This document shows positions 1-7,715 of a DNA stretch of 15,772 bases, one piece after another. Origin of the DNA: an uncultured Rhodospirillaceae bacterium (GTDB taxonomy: Bacteria > Pseudomonadota > Alphaproteobacteria > Rhodospirillales > UBA2165); contig CAJWIB010000021.1 of assembly GCA_913041095.1 (NCBI GenBank), forward strand, positions 1 through 15,772, in the 5' to 3' direction. Numbering within the stretch: position 1 is the stretch's first letter; each line of letters begins with the position of its first letter. A program made the position numbers and the translations under genes. The notes under the pieces are model-generated. The model was given only the letters and a program-made list of their open reading frames with translations. It was not told the DNA's origin and searched no databases.

Positions 1-204
1 ATGAGCCAGAAACTCTCTCTTATCAAATACTACAAGCTAGTGCCATAGATGTTGATAGGGAACAGTTGCAATATACTACCTAAGCTGAATAATCTCATTG
101 TAGAGATAATTGGTCTTTGGTAGAATATTATTAGAAAAAGATCAAAGATTGAACCCGAATATTTTCATACATTTAGACTATAACGTTCATAAAGGGAGCA
201 GAAT
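1..204. other. Upstream region of the TRAP operon
   Basis: This is an AT-rich stretch with no complete gene. A + strand frame is open from the window edge (base 3) to a TAA at 81-83. It could be the last 26 codons of an upstream gene, but it is too short to identify. The promoter of the TRAP operon should lie between 84 and 190. I see only loose matches (a TTGAAC at 149-154 and A/T-rich hexamers around 174-184) with poor spacing, so no promoter is called. A Shine-Dalgarno GGGAG at 194-198 lies 6 nt before the dctP start. Confidence 0.4.
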
Positions 205-1260
205 ATGTCGAAAACACCAACTAAGTTTATAATCGCAAGTGCCGCTATTGCCGCGGCAATAGGCGTAGGAACAGTGAAACCGTTAAATGCTGCAGAATTT
301 AATTTGCGCATGCATAGTTTTATTCCGCCAGTCGCAAACCCAGCTAAAACTTGGTTAATACCATGGGCAAAAAAAATCAAAAAAGCATCGGGTGGCCGTG
401 TTAATGTTAAAACCTTCTGGAAAATGCAATTAGGCGGCAAACCTCAGGCATTACTTGATCAAGTTCGGGATGGTGTTGTTGATATGGTTTGGACGCTTCC
501 AGGCTTTACAACAGGGCGTATGCCAAAAGCAGAAATCTTTGAACTTCCTTTTCTTCATAAGGATGCCTTGTCATCCACACTTGCCCTACAAGATTATAAG
601 GACAAACATTTGGGCAAAGAAACAGGCGATTTTCATGTTTTACTGATGCATGTTCATGCTGGTGTCCTTTTTATGACTAAAAAGCCGGTTCGTAAAATGG
701 CAGACCTAAAGGGCATGAAAATACGTGGCGCGAACCGAACTTCTGTCTTACTTCTTCAGGCCCTTGGAGCAGACGGAATTGCCACACCTTTAGGCCGAAT
801 TCCGCCTATGCTTTCGAAAGGTGTGATCGACGGTGTTTTATTGCCATACGAAATTGCACCAGCGGTAAAAATGCATGAATTAGGTAAATATTTCACTGAT
901 CTCTCAGCTCCAGCGACCAGAATGAATACTGCCGTGTTTACATTTTTAATGAACAAAAAAAGCTATGCCAAATTACCAGCTGCCATGAAAAAAGTTATCG
1001 ATGACAATTCTGGTAGAAACATTGCTGCCGCTGCGGGCAAAAACTGGGAAGCTATCGAAGCTCCATCTAAAAAAATAATGCAATCAAAGAAGAAAAATAA
1101 ATTCTCGACCCTAAATGCAACTGAATCGGATAAGATCAGAAAAGTAGCACAAGCCGTCTACGGTAAGGTAGTATCAGAGCTGAAAAGTAAACATGGTATC
1201 AACAATGGCCAGCAGCTCATAGACGATGCTCGGGCAATGATCGCAAAATATAGCAAGTAA
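205..1260 (+). CDS. dctP: TRAP transporter solute-binding protein (DctP family)
   Basis: This is the periplasmic binding subunit of a tripartite ATP-independent periplasmic (TRAP) importer. It captures a solute, usually a small carboxylate, and delivers it to the DctQM membrane pair. The 351-residue protein has a classic signal peptide (residues 1-30: Lys-rich start, Ala/Ile core, cleavage near PLNAA/EF). The mature domain carries family hallmarks: LGGKPQALLDQVRDG near residues 76-90, and DLKGMKIRGANR at about 167-178. In the latter, Arg174 sits where TRAP binding proteins hold the ligand carboxylate. The stretch LSKGVIDGVLLPYE (about 203-216) corresponds to the usual 'l..GvvDg' segment. ATG at 205 is supported by GGGAG six bases upstream. 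The dctQ and dctM genes follow immediately. The substrate cannot be told from sequence. The gene is visibly AT-richer than ilvD further along. Confidence 0.93.
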   Translation: MSKTPTKFIIASAAIAAAIGVGTVKPLNAAEFNLRMHSFIPPVANPAKTWLIPWAKKIKKASGGRVNVKTFWKMQLGGKPQALLDQVRDGVVDMVWTLPGFTTGRMPKAEIFELPFLHKDALSSTLALQDYKDKHLGKETGDFHVLLMHVHAGVLFMTKKPVRKMADLKGMKIRGANRTSVLLLQALGADGIATPLGRIPPMLSKGVIDGVLLPYEIAPAVKMHELGKYFTDLSAPATRMNTAVFTFLMNKKSYAKLPAAMKKVIDDNSGRNIAAAAGKNWEAIEAPSKKIMQSKKKNKFSTLNATESDKIRKVAQAVYGKVVSELKSKHGINNGQQLIDDARAMIAKYSK

Positions 1261-1284
1261 TTAACCTTTCGAACATAAAAGACT

Positions 1285-1860
1285 GTGACTGAAGGTTTCG
1301 AAACAACCTACCGGCCTACCGATAAGGTAGGCCGGGTTCTCTATAAATACTCAGCTGCCCTTGCTATCTTTGGCAGTTTCATCATTGGATTTATGGGACT
1401 ATCAATAGCCGTTAGCGTAATTGGTCGGGCGACGGGTATTGGCTCAATCTCAGGTATTTACGATTTAATAGAAATTTGGACGTGCACCGCAATTTTTGCA
1501 GTATTACCTTACTGTCAACTAATGCGAGAAAACGTTATTGTCGACTTCATCTTGACCAGAGCATCAACACGGATGAAAGCAATTTGCGATGCTGCTGGAA
1601 GTTTAATATTCTTACTAATTGGAATATTGCTGACTTGGCGCCTTATTTATGGCGGCATAGATATGTACAATAATAACGAATCTTTCACGACAATTGGATT
1701 CCCGCGTTGGCTTTCTTTCCCATATGCAACTTTATGTATGACACTATTAATAGTCGTCTGTTTCTATACTTTAGCTCGCAGTATTTCTGAAGCCAGGGCT
1801 AATAAGTTTATTGACGATTCCTTGAATCGTCCCGGGCCCGAAATTCACGGTGAGCATTAA
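1285..1860 (+). CDS. dctQ: TRAP transporter small permease (DctQ family)
   Basis: This is the small inner-membrane subunit of the TRAP importer and works with the DctM channel and DctP. The 191-residue protein has four predicted membrane helices (about residues 20-46, 58-77, 98-122 and 141-166), as expected for the family. The IWTCTAIFAVLPYCQLMRE region (about 64-82) and the following VDF match the conserved DctQ 'lP...r...HI.vd' area. The start is GTG at 1285. An in-frame TAA at 1276-1278 rules out an earlier start, and no clear Shine-Dalgarno precedes the GTG, so translation may depend on coupling to dctP 24 bases upstream. Its TAA stop (1858-1860) abuts the dctM ATG with no spacer. Confidence 0.88.
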   Translation: MTEGFETTYRPTDKVGRVLYKYSAALAIFGSFIIGFMGLSIAVSVIGRATGIGSISGIYDLIEIWTCTAIFAVLPYCQLMRENVIVDFILTRASTRMKAICDAAGSLIFLLIGILLTWRLIYGGIDMYNNNESFTTIGFPRWLSFPYATLCMTLLIVVCFYTLARSISEARANKFIDDSLNRPGPEIHGEH

Positions 1861-3195
1861 ATGTTTGATTTAACTGGTTTAGAATACGGTGTTATTGGTT
1901 TCGTAGTGCTGATGGCACTGCTTGCTCTTAGAATTCCAATCGGTGTAGCCATGCTGTTGGTAGGTTTGGGCGGCTACGTTGAAATAGCTGGTAAGGTTGC
2001 CTTACTCAGTTATCTTAAGACCGAGGTCTATTATAGGTTTTCAACTTTTGATTTATCCGTCGCCCCCTTATTTATTTTGATGGGGCAACTCGCTTCAAAA
2101 GCAGGTTTATCTCAAGCACTATTTACAGCAGCTAATCGCTGTTTAGGCCACTTCCGTGGCGGTGTTGCCATGGCATCAGTTGGCGCATGTGCTGGATTTG
2201 GTGCAATCAGCGGCTCTTCACTAGCAACAGCTGCCATAATGGGTCAAGCAGCTCTTCCAGAGTTAAAGCGGTTCAAATATTCAGGCTCATTAGCAACAGG
2301 CTGTCTAGCCGCTGGCGGTACCCTCGGTATACTCATACCACCGTCACTAATCCTCATAATTTACGCAGTTATGGTAGAAGCCAATATTGCCACCCTTTTT
2401 CAAGCGGCACTCCTTCCTGGGATCCTTGCAGCTTTAGGCTACCTACTAGTGATTGCAATTATGGTGCGCATTAATCCTGAATCAGGTCCCGCTGCACCAA
2501 AAGCCACCCGTAAAGAAAGATGGGAATCTATCTTAGATATCTGGGGTGTATTACTTATATTTTTGTTAGTCATGGGTGGTATTTACACTGGAATCTTTAC
2601 CCCAACCGAAGGCGCTGGCATTGGTTGTGTCGGCACGTTTTTGCTGGCTGTTACCCGGGGCGGAATGCGCTGGGAAGGTATTAAGGATGTATGTCTAGGA
2701 ACAGCATCCACAACAGGTCTTATTTTTCTTATTATTCTCGGTGCCGCAGTATTTAGCGCCTTTTTAGGCTTTACAGAACTGCCTAATGACCTCGCGGAAT
2801 TCTTCAGTAACTCGGGTCTACCTCCAGTCACTGTTATCATTATGATGGTTGTAGTTTATATCCTCCTCGGCTTCATTATGGATAGTCTCTCCATGATACT
2901 TCTCACCGTTCCAATTTTTTGGCCAATTATAGCGGCCCTGGATTTCGGCATGCCAGTCGAAGACGTAAAGCTTTGGTTTGGAATTATTTCTCTTATCGTC
3001 GTCGAAGTGGGTTTAATAACGCCACCTGTTGGCATGAATGTATTTGTCATTAGCTCCATGGCGAAAGATGTGCCGATGATTGAAACTTTCAAGGGTGTTA
3101 TTCCGTTCTTCTTGTCCGATACCGTGCGCGTTGCATTCATTATTTGGTTGCCATCACTCACACTTATCTTGCCGAATTTTTGGGCTTCGGATTAG
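1861..3195 (+). CDS. dctM: TRAP transporter large permease (DctM family)
   Basis: This is the large inner-membrane channel of the TRAP importer, a secondary transporter driven by an ion gradient. At 444 residues it is close to the usual DctM length. It is hydrophobic throughout, with about 11-12 membrane segments. Family motifs include APLFILMGQLA near the N-terminal third, ISGSSLATAAIMG, LGILIPPSLILIIYA in the middle and VVEVGLITPPVGMNVFV in the C-terminal third. The two 'PPs/PPvG' motifs belong to the inverted-repeat core. The ATG directly follows the dctQ stop, consistent with coupled translation. It ends with TAG at 3193-3195. A second, truncated copy of its last 165 residues lies just downstream at 3320-3820. 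Confidence 0.93.
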   Translation: MFDLTGLEYGVIGFVVLMALLALRIPIGVAMLLVGLGGYVEIAGKVALLSYLKTEVYYRFSTFDLSVAPLFILMGQLASKAGLSQALFTAANRCLGHFRGGVAMASVGACAGFGAISGSSLATAAIMGQAALPELKRFKYSGSLATGCLAAGGTLGILIPPSLILIIYAVMVEANIATLFQAALLPGILAALGYLLVIAIMVRINPESGPAAPKATRKERWESILDIWGVLLIFLLVMGGIYTGIFTPTEGAGIGCVGTFLLAVTRGGMRWEGIKDVCLGTASTTGLIFLIILGAAVFSAFLGFTELPNDLAEFFSNSGLPPVTVIIMMVVVYILLGFIMDSLSMILLTVPIFWPIIAALDFGMPVEDVKLWFGIISLIVVEVGLITPPVGMNVFVISSMAKDVPMIETFKGVIPFFLSDTVRVAFIIWLPSLTLILPNFWASD

Positions 3196-3319
3196 AATTT
3201 CATCAGCAATATACTCGATAAACTTATTAATATTAATTCAACCGCAGACCAAAAATAAAAAACTCTGACGACAGACAGCCCGAGGATGGCGTCGAAGATG
3301 CCGGGGAGTCGCATCTTAC

Positions 3320-3820
3320 CGTGGAACTGCCAACACAACTGCAATGATTTTTCTGATCCTGCTCGGGGCTGGTATTTTCAATGCTTTTCTGGGCTTTAGT
3401 GAGCTTCTTATCTTGGCTGCCGAATTCTTCAAAGAATCGACACTTTCACCCTATACCATCCTGTTGAGCATGATCGTAATGTATATCCTGCTTGGCTTTA
3501 TTATGGGTTCACTATCCATGATCCTGCTGACCATCCCGATCTTCTGGCCGATTATCGCCGGCTTGGACTTTGGTCTTGGTCAAGATGATCTGAAACTTTG
3601 GTTCGGGATTATTACCCTGATAGTCGTCGAAGTTGGTTTAATAACACCGCCGGTTGGTTTGAATGTATTTGTTATTAACTCAATGGCCAAAGAGGTACCG
3701 ATGATTGAGACCTTTAAAGGTGTCATTCCGTTCCTCATTTCAGACGGTGTGCGCGTCGTGATCATTATTGCAATTCCGTCATTTACCCTGATCCTGCCGC
3801 ATTTGCTAGCACTCGAGTAA
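3320..3820 (+). pseudogene. Truncated dctM remnant (C-terminal third)
   Basis: The frame encodes a protein aligning without gaps to residues 280-444 of the intact DctM at 1861-3195. By hand count about 117 of 165 residues are identical (roughly 71%). Shared blocks include MILLT.PIFWPIIA, VVEVGLITPPVG.NVFV and MIETFKGVIPF. The first two thirds of a DctM protein are absent. Upstream the frame stays open only to a TGA at 3266-3268, and recognisable homology begins around 3320. The first in-frame ATG (3344) has no convincing ribosome site. Codon third positions are more GC-rich than in the intact dctM, so this is a diverged paralogue rather than a recent duplication. It probably marks the scar of a deletion or recombination between two TRAP operons. 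Expression as a short membrane protein is possible but unlikely. Confidence 0.85.
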
Positions 3821-3894
3821 AACTCTCTCAATTCGGAATAACTTTCCGCTAGTGACATTGATCTCCTAAACGCCGATCATCGAAATACGTGCGC

Positions 3895-4362
3895 TCAACC
3901 ATGCACGCCAATGACAGCAGCGGCGATGGTCACAAAGCTTAAAGTAATCAGCACAATGTGGGCTCTAAAAATTAGCCCCAAAACACGTTTTGGGTCTGAG
4001 TGCGCTTGTTTTTCAAACCATTTGTGGAGGAGCAGTGGCTCCAAAATAAATATCACAACGGTAAAAACCACATAGATAAAAATCATCGCGTGAACCCACC
4101 AATAGGCCGGGTCAAGCAGTCGTTGCCAGGCATCCAACACATAGAGCATATAAAGCCCCGTTAGACCGGTGATCTGGGTGGTGTATTTAGCCTGCCTGGC
4201 AACGCGGGCCTCAATCTGTTCAAACGTGCAGGTGCTTTCACCGGCATCGGCACCGCGCCGTAAAACCGGCAAGATAATAAACGTAGTAAAGGAAACACTG
4301 CCGATCCACATCACCACAGCAATGACGTGCAGCGCACGGGCTATCGCAAACTCATCCATCAC
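3895..4362 (-). CDS. Small four-helix membrane protein (CopD/HemJ-like, function unknown)
   Basis: This is a 155-residue integral membrane protein with four likely helices (about residues 8-33, 58-77, 86-113 and 128-153). The first helix, with RALHVIAVVMWIGS (about 9-22), resembles the opening 'ALHi.av..WiG' of the CopD/HemJ-like membrane superfamily, where the helix-1 histidine often binds heme or metal. Further histidines (about 90 and 131) could be ligands. It lacks the clear HemJ second-half signature, so I do not call it a protoporphyrinogen oxidase. The frame opens with GTG at 4362, followed directly by ATG at 4359; either may be the start. No strong Shine-Dalgarno is visible. It begins 3 bases after the ilvD stop, so it is probably translated from the ilvD transcript. 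Confidence 0.7.
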   Translation of the reverse strand: MMDEFAIARALHVIAVVMWIGSVSFTTFIILPVLRRGADAGESTCTFEQIEARVARQAKYTTQITGLTGLYMLYVLDAWQRLLDPAYWWVHAMIFIYVVFTVVIFILEPLLLHKWFEKQAHSDPKRVLGLIFRAHIVLITLSFVTIAAAVIGVHG

Positions 4363-4365
4363 AGA

Positions 4366-6213
4366 TTATTCGGCTTGGCTAACATCACGAACCGCACCTC
4401 GGGCAGCACTGGTGGTCAGGGCTGCATAAGCACGAAGGGCCTGCGTTATCACACGTGTGCGCGGGGCAGCCGGCTTCCAGGCATCTTTGCCTTTGGCATC
4501 CATGGCATTGCGGCGGCGTTGCAGTTCAGCGTCATCAACTACGACATTGATCGTCCGATTGGGAATATTAATATCGATCGTGTCACCCTCCTCAACCAGA
4601 CCAATATTGCCACCTTCCGCTGCTTCAGGTGAAGCATGACCGATGGATAAACCGGAAGTACCGCCGGAAAAACGGCCATCAGTGACCAGCGCGCATTCTT
4701 TGCCCTTGCCCATCGATTTCAGATAACTCGTAGGGTACAGCATCTCCTGCATGCCAGGCCCGCCTTTCGGCCCCTCATAACGTATCAGAACAATATCACC
4801 GGAATTTATTTCTCGGCTTAGGATAGACTTACAGGCATCATCCTGACTTTCGAAAATTCGCGCCGGTCCAGAAAATTTGAGATTACTGGGATCGACACCG
4901 GCGGTTTTAACAATGCAACCGTCCAAGGCGATATTGCCATAGAGCACAGCCAAGCCGCCATCCGCACTGTAGGCGTTTTCGACCGAGCGGATGCAGCCGT
5001 TTTCACGGTCATCATCCAGGCTTTCATAGCGGTTCTGCTGGCTGAATGCCTCAATCGTTTTAACGCCACCCGGCGCCGCGCGATAAAATTTCTGAACATT
5101 CGGGTCGTTGGATTTAATTATATCCCATTGATCAATCGCATTGCCAAGAGTTGGCGCATAAGTGGTTGTGACATTCCGGTCCAACAAGCCGCCGCGGTCA
5201 AGCTCGCCCAGAATACCCATAATGCCGCCAGCACGGTGGACATCTTCCATGTGGTAGTCCTGAGTGCTGGGCGCGACTTTACAAATGTTCGGCACCTTTC
5301 GAGACAGGCGATCAATATCCTGCATGGTGAAATCCACATCCGCTTCCTCGGCAATCGCCAGCAGATGCAGAACCGTATTGGTCGAACCTCCCATCGCAAT
5401 ATCAAGGGTCATAGCATTTTCAAAACCCGCTTTGCCAACGGCGCGAGGCAATGCAGTTTCATCTTCTTCTTTGTAGTACCGCCGGCAGTTTTCAACTATT
5501 TGCCGCCCGGCGCTCAAAAACAGCTCTTTTCGATCATTGTGGGTTGCCAAAGCGCTACCGTTGCCGGGCAATCCCATTCCCAAGGCTTCGGCCAAACAGT
5601 TCATTGAGTTGGCAGTGAACATCCCCGAGCACGAGCCGCAAGTTGGGCAGGATTCGCGCTCATATTCTTCGGCCAGTTTATCACTGACATCCGGATTTGC
5701 TCCTTCGATCATGGCATCGATCAAATCAATGGCGATTTCCTTGCCATCTACCTCAATTTTGCCAGCTTCCATTGGTCCACCCGAGACAAAAATAGCAGGT
5801 ATGTTCAGCCGCATCGCCGCCATCAGCATACCGGGCGTGATCTTGTCACAATTTGAAATACACACCATCGCATCAGCACAATGGGCGTTGACCATATACT
5901 CGGTTGAATCGGCGATGATCTCGCGTGACGGGAGAGAATACAGCATGCCGTCATGACCCATGGCGATACCGTCATCGACCGCAATGGTATTAAACTCCTT
6001 GGCGACGCCGCCAGCGACCTCGACTTCACGCGCGACAAGCTGACCCAAATTCTGAAGATGAACATGGCCCGGCACAAATTGGGTGAAGGAATTTACAATG
6101 GCGACAATTGGTTTGCCAAAATCATCGTCGGTCATTCCAGTAGCGCGCCATAAACCTCGCGCACCCGCCATATTGCGACCATGAGTCGATGTCTTAGAAC
6201 GTAAATCTGGCAT
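4366..6213 (-). CDS. ilvD: Dihydroxy-acid dehydratase
   Basis: IlvD dehydrates 2,3-dihydroxy-isovalerate and 2,3-dihydroxy-3-methylvalerate to the 2-keto acids. This is the shared penultimate step of valine and isoleucine synthesis, and it also feeds leucine and pantothenate. The 615-residue cytosolic Fe-S enzyme matches the long E. coli-type subfamily in length and throughout its sequence. Visible active-site features are VDDGIAMGH (79-87, Mg-binding Asp81) and CISNCDKITPGML (118-130, cluster Cys122 and Lys124, the lysine that is carboxylated in this family). CPTCGSCSGMFTANSM (189-204) holds cluster Cys195. The third Cys of the short [2Fe-2S] class is absent (NSFTQFVPGH at 41-50), as expected for the oxygen-sensitive [4Fe-4S] type. 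The ATG at 6213 has a good AGAGGA site at 6220-6225. The gene is more GC-rich than the TRAP operon and looks like housekeeping sequence. Confidence 0.98.
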   Translation of the reverse strand: MPDLRSKTSTHGRNMAGARGLWRATGMTDDDFGKPIVAIVNSFTQFVPGHVHLQNLGQLVAREVEVAGGVAKEFNTIAVDDGIAMGHDGMLYSLPSREIIADSTEYMVNAHCADAMVCISNCDKITPGMLMAAMRLNIPAIFVSGGPMEAGKIEVDGKEIAIDLIDAMIEGANPDVSDKLAEEYERESCPTCGSCSGMFTANSMNCLAEALGMGLPGNGSALATHNDRKELFLSAGRQIVENCRRYYKEEDETALPRAVGKAGFENAMTLDIAMGGSTNTVLHLLAIAEEADVDFTMQDIDRLSRKVPNICKVAPSTQDYHMEDVHRAGGIMGILGELDRGGLLDRNVTTTYAPTLGNAIDQWDIIKSNDPNVQKFYRAAPGGVKTIEAFSQQNRYESLDDDRENGCIRSVENAYSADGGLAVLYGNIALDGCIVKTAGVDPSNLKFSGPARIFESQDDACKSILSREINSGDIVLIRYEGPKGGPGMQEMLYPTSYLKSMGKGKECALVTDGRFSGGTSGLSIGHASPEAAEGGNIGLVEEGDTIDINIPNRTINVVVDDAELQRRRNAMDAKGKDAWKPAAPRTRVITQALRAYAALTTSAARGAVRDVSQAE

Positions 6214-6254
6214 AACTTTTCCTCTGCCTGCTGAGCTTTATATGATGGGGCGTA

Positions 6255-6282
6255 TTCATACCTGAATATATAGCCGATACAA
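6255..6282 (-). promoter_or_regulatory. Candidate promoter for ilvD
   Basis: On the - strand a TTGTAT hexamer (6282-6277) is followed, after 16 bases, by TATGAA (6260-6255), each matching the sigma-70 consensus at four of six positions. Transcription would start near 6248, giving a leader of about 35 nt that contains the AGAGGA ribosome site. The match is weak and rests on pattern alone. Confidence 0.3.
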
Positions 6283-6309
6283 TATTTAAGTCGATGATGG
6301 TGACCCAGC

Positions 6310-6447
6310 TTAAAGGCTGCCAAGATTGCCTTTCGTCATTTCATCCAACGTCTCTTCAAGCTTTTTCAAGCGCTTTTCAAGATCAACATCCAATCTGATC
6401 AATTTGTAAATACGAGATGATGATAGGGAAAATGATTTATGAACCAC
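6310..6447 (-). CDS. Possible small coiled-coil protein or 3' gene remnant
   Basis: This - strand frame of 45 codons opens with GTG at 6447 (just after an in-frame TAG at 6451-6453) and ends with TAA at 6310-6312. Its second half is rich in Lys, Glu and Leu, with leucines in heptad-like spacing (DLEKRLKKLEETLDEM), which would form a short coiled coil. That looks more protein-like than chance. However, there is no ATG and the purine-rich GGAAG touches the GTG. It could be a genuine small protein, the tail of a lost gene upstream of ilvD, or noise. I do not recognise a family. Confidence 0.22.
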   Translation of the reverse strand: MVHKSFSLSSSRIYKLIRLDVDLEKRLKKLEETLDEMTKGNLGSL

Positions 6448-6550
6448 TTCCTACTTGAGGTAATTTGAGATATCGTGTTATGCATAAAAGCAAGAGTGAA
6501 AAAAACTTGGATACCTTATCAAATTTTAAATATCTTCAAGGGAGATCATA

Positions 6551-7576
6551 ATGAAAAATAGACTTTTAGAATTCGTAGTAGCTGTATCTGCGGTGGCATT
6601 ACTATCTGTTACTACGACTGCTGGTGCGGGAACACTCGAAGACGTAAAAAAACGCGGCGTGCTACGTTGCGTTGTCAGCACTGGAGTTGCAGGCTTCGCT
6701 TATCCGGATAAAAGTGGTGTTTGGAAAGGCTTTGACATCGATTTCTGCCGTGCAACTGCTGCGGCGGTCTTGGGAGACTCGAAAAAGATCAAGGCGGTCA
6801 CCTCGACCGGTAAAACTCGCTTCACCAAACTCAACGCGAATGAAGGCGACGTGCTATGGCGGAACACTACCATTACTTTCTCGCGTGATGTTGGCGTGAA
6901 ACTCCGTTTCCACGGCGTCAACTACTATGATGGTCAAGGCTTCATGGTAAATAAAAAACTCGGTGTTAAGAGTGCCAAGGAACTTAATGGAGCCTCAATC
7001 TGCATCCAGACCGGCACAACGACCGAGCTCAATCTAGCCGATTATTTCCATGCCAACGGCATGAAATACGAGGCAGTGCCTATCGAGACCAATGACGAAG
7101 CTCGTCAGAACTACGTTGGTGGACGGTGCGATGTCTACACCACTGATGCTTCGGGCCTGGCTGCGACCCGATCAACATTTTCAGATCCTAATAATCATAT
7201 CATCTTACCTGAGATCATCTCAAAGGAACCCCTAGGTCCCGCCACCCGTCATGGTGACGATCAATGGTCTGATATTGTTACCTGGGTTTACTATGCAACG
7301 GTAACGGCTGAGGAAAAGGGCGTTACACAGGCTAATGTCGATAAGATGAAAAGCTCCAAGGATCCTGAAATCTTGAGGTTGTTGGGCGTTGAAGGCGCTC
7401 AGGGTAAAGAGTTGGGTCTCAGTAAGGACTGGGCCTACAACATCATCAAGCAGATCGGCAACTATGGTGAGATCTTTGAGCGGAATATTGGTGTAAAAAC
7501 CCCGATTGGCCTGAGCCGTGGACTGAATGATTTGTGGACGCGTGGCGGCTTACAATATGCGCCACCGTTCCGTTAA
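6551..7576 (+). CDS. aapJ: General L-amino-acid ABC transporter, periplasmic binding protein
   Basis: AapJ/BztA-family binding protein of the broad-specificity L-amino-acid importer. The 341-residue product has a signal peptide (about residues 1-26, ending TTTAGA) and then TLEDVKKRGVLRC, typical of the mature AapJ start. Hallmarks are GFDIDFCRA (60-68), TRFTKLNANEGDVLWRNTT (89-107) with the ligand-contacting Arg90 and Asp100 region, YYDGQGFMV (125-133) and CIQTGTTTELNLADYF (151-166). Cys40 and Cys66, and Cys151 and Cys193, are paired candidates for disulfides as in the family. One small oddity is NEGDVLW where many homologues read SGEVDVLS. ATG at 6551 follows AGGGAG with a 6-base spacer. It heads the aapJQMP operon and is followed by a strong hairpin. 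Confidence 0.95.
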   Translation: MKNRLLEFVVAVSAVALLSVTTTAGAGTLEDVKKRGVLRCVVSTGVAGFAYPDKSGVWKGFDIDFCRATAAAVLGDSKKIKAVTSTGKTRFTKLNANEGDVLWRNTTITFSRDVGVKLRFHGVNYYDGQGFMVNKKLGVKSAKELNGASICIQTGTTTELNLADYFHANGMKYEAVPIETNDEARQNYVGGRCDVYTTDASGLAATRSTFSDPNNHIILPEIISKEPLGPATRHGDDQWSDIVTWVYYATVTAEEKGVTQANVDKMKSSKDPEILRLLGVEGAQGKELGLSKDWAYNIIKQIGNYGEIFERNIGVKTPIGLSRGLNDLWTRGGLQYAPPFR

Positions 7577-7607
7577 GACCGGCTAGCAGACGATCAATTT
7601 AGAAACG

Positions 7608-7631
7608 TACCGGCGCTCTCTGGCGCCGGTA
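7608..7631 (+). terminator. Intercistronic stem-loop after aapJ (partial terminator)
   Basis: A perfect 9-bp stem, TACCGGCGC (7608-7616) with GCGCCGGTA (7623-7631), closes a 6-base loop, and is followed by the T-rich stretch 7632-7650. It sits 31 bases after the aapJ stop and 84 bases before aapQ. In this position it probably ends or processes most transcripts after aapJ and stabilises the aapJ mRNA, giving excess binding protein over permease. The U-run is interrupted (TGTTTCGGCTTTTCTTTTC), which fits incomplete termination. Confidence 0.8.
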
Positions 7632-7715
7632 TGTTTCGGCTTTTCTTTTCGTCTGTATTTACTTATTTTTTCCTGTTATCACGGTGTAAAACTCTAAGAA
7701 GTAGAGACATCAACC

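Larger units (their letters stand above)
6214..6550. other. Divergent intergenic region between ilvD and aapJ
   Basis: This 337-bp spacer separates two divergently transcribed units, so it should carry promoters for both. On the - strand a candidate ilvD promoter is listed separately. For aapJ, possible -35 hexamers TTGAGG (6455-6460) and TTGAGA (6465-6470) and an A/T-rich patch at 6478-6489 are visible, but no pair is convincing. A Shine-Dalgarno AGGGAG lies at 6539-6544, just before the aapJ ATG. I see no ilv-type leader peptide run of Ile/Leu/Val codons and no riboswitch or strong hairpin. A short - strand frame inside it is listed separately. Confidence 0.5.

Noticed and set aside
3344..3820. 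The dctM tail as a genuine stand-alone small transporter gene.
   Set aside because: It covers only the last third of the channel, its homology extends upstream of the only ATG, and no ribosome site or partner gene is present.
3895..4362. Calling the small membrane protein HemJ (protoporphyrinogen oxidase).
   Set aside because: Only the first-helix motif is similar. The expected conserved Lys/His pattern in the later helices is not evident.
4818..6153. Several long open frames on both strands inside ilvD (for example 5128-5607 + and 5537-5956 +).
   Set aside because: All overlap the intact, strongly conserved ilvD. Their translations are low-complexity and match no family I know.
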